Assembly (NCBI GenBank): GCA_015064255.1
Contig: SVSP01000012.1
Coordinates: 1-64,000 of the forward strand
Direction of reading: 5' to 3'
DNA: 64,000 nt
Origin: Oscillospiraceae bacterium
GTDB taxonomy: Bacteria; Bacillota; Clostridia; Oscillospirales; CAG-272
Part shown: positions 63,478-64,000 of the stretch, piece after piece
Numbering within the stretch: position 1 is the stretch's first letter
Layout: each line of letters opens with the position of its first letter
The notes under the pieces: generated by a model
The model's database searches: none
What the model saw: the letters and a program-made list of their open reading frames with translations, nothing else
Told to the model about the DNA's origin: nothing
Made by a program: the position numbers and the translations under genes

Positions 63478-63516
63478 TAAAAATTTTCCCGCCTTTATTG
63501 GCGGGAAAATTTTTTA
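63478..63516. terminator. Bidirectional terminator after the GH106-like gene
   Basis: AAAATTTTCCCGCC pairs with GGCGGGAAAATTTT around TTTATT, with T runs on both strands, between converging genes. Confidence 0.88.
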
Positions 63517-64000
63517 TACAAGAGCTTCAAGTTTTGATTTTATTGAAGCAAAACGATCATCGTTCTCCAAGCATTTAAATCTTGAATTTTCATTCAAATC
63601 GCACAAAATAACCTTTGCAAGGCTTTCTTCGCTGCGCTTTCCGGATTGTGATATATCATAATGCAATCCTTTAACAAGCGTTGAGGTATGATCAATACTT
63701 TTGAAATCTTTGAATTTTTCCAAATGCTTACACATTTCTTCAAGTTCTGAGATAGCACGATCATTTTTTCCGCTTTCGGCAGAGCTTCTCGCCATATCAC
63801 GGCATATGCGCGCGAGTCTTTCTTCCCAAAAACCAAAATCTCCATCTGAAAAGATAACGTTGAAAATGTCATATATAGCTTTTCTGATTTTGTGGCGGTC
63901 TTCTGCAGTATAACTCGCTTCGGCGCATTGTGTCAAGCGGTTTTCAGTCGCATACATATCGTCGCAAACTCTCCAAAAATACCATTTACAATGTTCGACC
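63514..64000 (-). CDS. Unrecognised helical protein, 5' end beyond the window
   Basis: The frame is open from 63514 to the window edge, so the ATG at 63957 used by the track is probably internal (codons upstream read CKWYFWRVCDDMYATEN). The visible part is all helical, with a TPR-like Trp/Leu/Glu spacing, as in the C-terminal sensing part of some clostridial XRE regulators. No DNA-binding domain is visible here. The function is not assignable. Confidence 0.6.
   Translation of the reverse strand, partial: VEHCKWYFWRVCDDMYATENRLTQCAEASYTAEDRHKIRKAIYDIFNVIFSDGDFGFWEERLARICRDMARSSAESGKNDRAISELEEMCKHLEKFKDFKSIDHTSTLVKGLHYDISQSGKRSEESLAKVILCDLNENSRFKCLENDDRFASIKSKLEALV

Overview
This window is a stretch of chromosome from an endospore-forming Firmicute, most likely class Clostridia. 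The evidence is a SpoIIID regulator, an alpha/beta-type small acid-soluble spore protein (SASP), a SpoIID-like enzyme, and a run of housekeeping genes in a Gram-positive order (nusB, xseAB, ispA, tlyA, nadK, argR, recN, tyrS, murB, rapZ, whiA, dnaE). Base composition is moderate, and vegetative promoters of the TTGAAA or TTGACA - 17 bp - TATAAT type recur. TTG and GTG starts are common and are often fixed by a strong Shine-Dalgarno (SD). I saw no tRNA, rRNA, CRISPR array, insertion sequence or phage gene. A genus cannot be named from the window alone.

Region by region: 1-5.1 kb holds a GNAT acetyltransferase, an NhaC-type antiporter, a membrane-anchored M28-like peptidase and a phosphate-ester MFS transporter, with palindromic intergenic repeats. 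From 5.2-15.3 kb runs a nine-gene minus-strand catabolic operon with a divergent AraC-type regulator at 15.5-16.3 kb. It combines sugar-pathway enzymes (a FucI-like isomerase, a class II aldolase, a PfkB kinase, an IolB-like isomerase, an FGGY kinase) with a redox module (a VAO-type FAD oxidoreductase, an iron-sulfur partner and a single-chain EtfB-EtfA fusion) and ends in a DUF4867 protein. This is the most unusual system in the window and its substrate is unknown. From 16.4-22.1 kb lie an M18 aminopeptidase, a lytic transglycosylase, coaE, a TspO-like protein and PBP1A.

From 22.3-37.5 kb a block of 14 genes (nusB to dnaE) reads leftward from a consensus promoter at 37.57-37.60 kb. It includes a second Kae1/TsaD-like protein between xseA and nusB. 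From 37.8-42.8 kb are trmB, small membrane proteins, a DUF1700/DUF4097-type pair, an esterase and a DUF1292 protein. An RNA at about 42.95-43.16 kb is very probably 6S RNA. From 43.2-52.8 kb the ligA-obgE-prfA-tsaC-topoisomerase A-spoIID-like run appears to be driven by a strong promoter upstream of ligA.

From 53.1-64 kb are the SASP gene, a cytoplasmic GH29 fucosidase, a MATE exporter with cysK, spoIIID, an esterase/SMP-30 fusion, and a large GH106-like glycosidase split by an apparent one-base deletion. The window ends inside an unidentified helical protein. The fucosidase, the GH106-like enzyme, the esterase fusion and the 5-15 kb operon together suggest an anaerobe that breaks down imported oligosaccharides inside the cell. 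That lifestyle is an inference.
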